Below, one piece after another: positions 63,184-64,000 of a stretch of DNA of 64,000 nucleotides (the first letter of the stretch is position 1; each line of letters opens with the position of its first letter). The notes beneath the pieces are model-generated. The model saw only the letters and a program-made list of their open reading frames with translations. It made no database searches and had not been told where the DNA came from. The DNA is from JBBKXJ01 sp037969395 (lineage in GTDB: Bacteria > Pseudomonadota > Gammaproteobacteria > Pseudomonadales > JAUIET01), in assembly GCA_037969395.1 (NCBI GenBank), contig JBBKXJ010000070.1, positions 13,990-77,989 of the forward strand, written 5' to 3'. The position numbers were made by a program, and so were the translations under genes.

Positions 63184-63260
63184 GGCTACGTAGCTCAGCT
63201 GGTTAGAGCACAGCATTCATAATGCTGGGGTCGGTGGTTCAAGTCCACCCGTAGCTACCA
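63184..63260 (+). tRNA. tRNA-Met (anticodon CAT, elongator type)
   Basis: A 77-nt cloverleaf with encoded CCA. The anticodon arm is CAGCA/TGCTG with loop TTCATAA (CAT at 63218-63220); the D-arm has GCTCAGCTGGTTAGAGC and the T-loop TTCAAGT. The acceptor stem starts G-G and pairs with CGTAGCT, so base 1 is a G-U wobble. It lacks the three G-C pairs of the initiator anticodon stem, so it is the elongator; a tRNA-Ile2 needing lysidine cannot be wholly excluded. Confidence 0.93.
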
Positions 63261-63335
63261 TTATCATGAATACGTTATACCGACTCTATTTTTTGGAATC
63301 GAACCCGTTCCCACTCTGCTAGTTTAAACCTGCCT

Positions 63336-64000
63336 ATGTGCGGTCGCTTCAACATAACCGATGATGCCTACCTGCAAGCGTTGCTGAAGTCGCTTGGCAT
63401 TGATATCGGTCCCCTACCCGAGCCACGCTATAACATCGCACCCACCGACCGCGTGCCGGTGATTCATGAACTGGACGGCAAACGCGCACTCACGCAAATG
63501 CGCTGGTGGCTGGTGCCCAGCTGGTCAGACGGCCCCAGCCAGAAATACGCCATGTTCAATGCACGCAGCGAAACGCTGGCGAAAAGCCGGGCTTTTCGCG
63601 GGCCGTTCAAGCGCACACGCGCGGTTATACCGGCCAGTAGTTTTATCGAATGGCAAAAGACCGCAAGCGGCAAGCAGCCGTATCTAATCGAGCAGCAGGA
63701 CAGCGCGCTGGCGTTTGCCGGCTTGTGGGACTTATGGGAGCGTGACGGCGAGCAAATCTATTCGTGCAGTATCGTGACGACCGACGCGGCACGGGGTTTT
63801 GAATGGCTGCACAATCGTATGCCAGTCATGCTGGACAGCGACGATGTAGCTCAATGGCTGAATCATGACCAAAACTCCGAAGAACTAACCGCGCTGTTCA
63901 AGCCGACATTGTCGGTACCGCTAGTGATTACACCCATTGAACCTGCCATTAACAACTCACGCAATAAAGACGTGCCCAAGCCAATCGGCGATAGCCAAAC
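63336..64000 (+). CDS. SRAP-domain protein (YedK/HMCES family), 3' end cut by window
   Basis: Forms a covalent link to abasic sites in single-stranded DNA, shielding them from strand breakage. The 221 visible residues start MCGRFN, with catalytic Cys2 after Met removal, and carry Asn75 (FNARSET), Glu105 (SSFIEW) and His159 (HNRMPVML), the other active-site residues of the family. The E. coli protein is about 222 residues, so little is missing. No ribosome-binding site stands out before the ATG. Confidence 0.95.
   Translation, partial: MCGRFNITDDAYLQALLKSLGIDIGPLPEPRYNIAPTDRVPVIHELDGKRALTQMRWWLVPSWSDGPSQKYAMFNARSETLAKSRAFRGPFKRTRAVIPASSFIEWQKTASGKQPYLIEQQDSALAFAGLWDLWERDGEQIYSCSIVTTDAARGFEWLHNRMPVMLDSDDVAQWLNHDQNSEELTALFKPTLSVPLVITPIEPAINNSRNKDVPKPIGDSQ

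Overview
This window is a dense stretch of housekeeping DNA from a gammaproteobacterium. The gene order closely follows the Pseudomonas/Cellvibrio-type chromosome: the mraY-to-gatB block and the moeB-to-ychF block both match orders remembered from Pseudomonas aeruginosa. The moderate GC content, the fused cytochrome b/c1 gene and several lost genes suggest a member of the marine Cellvibrionales-like lineages rather than Pseudomonas itself. That placement is inference; no ribosomal RNA is present. I see no prophage, insertion sequence, integron or CRISPR array.

Layout. 1-7.4 kb (minus): the dcw peptidoglycan/division cluster mraZ-rsmH-ftsL-ftsI-murE-murF-mraY, driven from a clear promoter with four MraZ boxes. 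7.7-8.0 kb: RNase P RNA. 8.1-12.4 kb: rsmI, diverging from lpoA-yraN-diaA-dolP (envelope and replication-timing genes). 12.5-17.4 kb (minus): rplM-rpsI, then petA-petBC-sspA-sspB, with cytochromes b and c1 fused in one polypeptide. 17.5-21.3 kb: zapE, zapG, a Nif3-family gene and the DegS/AlgW protease. 21.4-25.6 kb (minus): mlaC-ibaG-murA-hisG-hisD. 25.8-35.8 kb (plus): caxA-kdsD-kdsC-lptC-lptA-lptB-rpoN-hpf-ptsN-rapZ-npr-mgtE-darP, linking LPS precursor synthesis and LPS export with sigma-54 and the nitrogen PTS. 35.8-42.9 kb (minus): a nitrilase-family amidase, yhdP, rng and maf. 43.1-47.5 kb (plus): gatCAB, a small PA4642-like gene and cysZ. 47.5-49.0 kb: an RhlB-type helicase with a pentapeptide repeat tract. 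49.6-52.0 kb: a degenerate receiver-PAS-histidine-kinase protein, the most unusual gene here. 52.0-56.0 kb (minus): hemA-prfA-prmC-moeB. 56.2-63.1 kb (plus): a TPR lipoprotein, lolB, ispE, tRNA-Gln, prs, rplY, pth and ychF. The window ends with tRNA-Met and most of a SRAP-domain gene.

Themes. Much of the window builds the envelope: peptidoglycan precursors and septal synthesis, LPS core sugar and LPS transport, lipoprotein sorting, phospholipid homeostasis, and the protease that senses envelope stress. The striking points are absences within otherwise conserved order (mlaFED and mlaB around mlaC; mreBCD between maf and gatC; tldD beside the nitrilase gene), the petB-petC fusion, a prmC gene that seems to need a CTG start, FtsI with Gln in place of the SxN Asn, and a kinase-like protein whose phospho-acceptor and ATP-binding residues have all been replaced.
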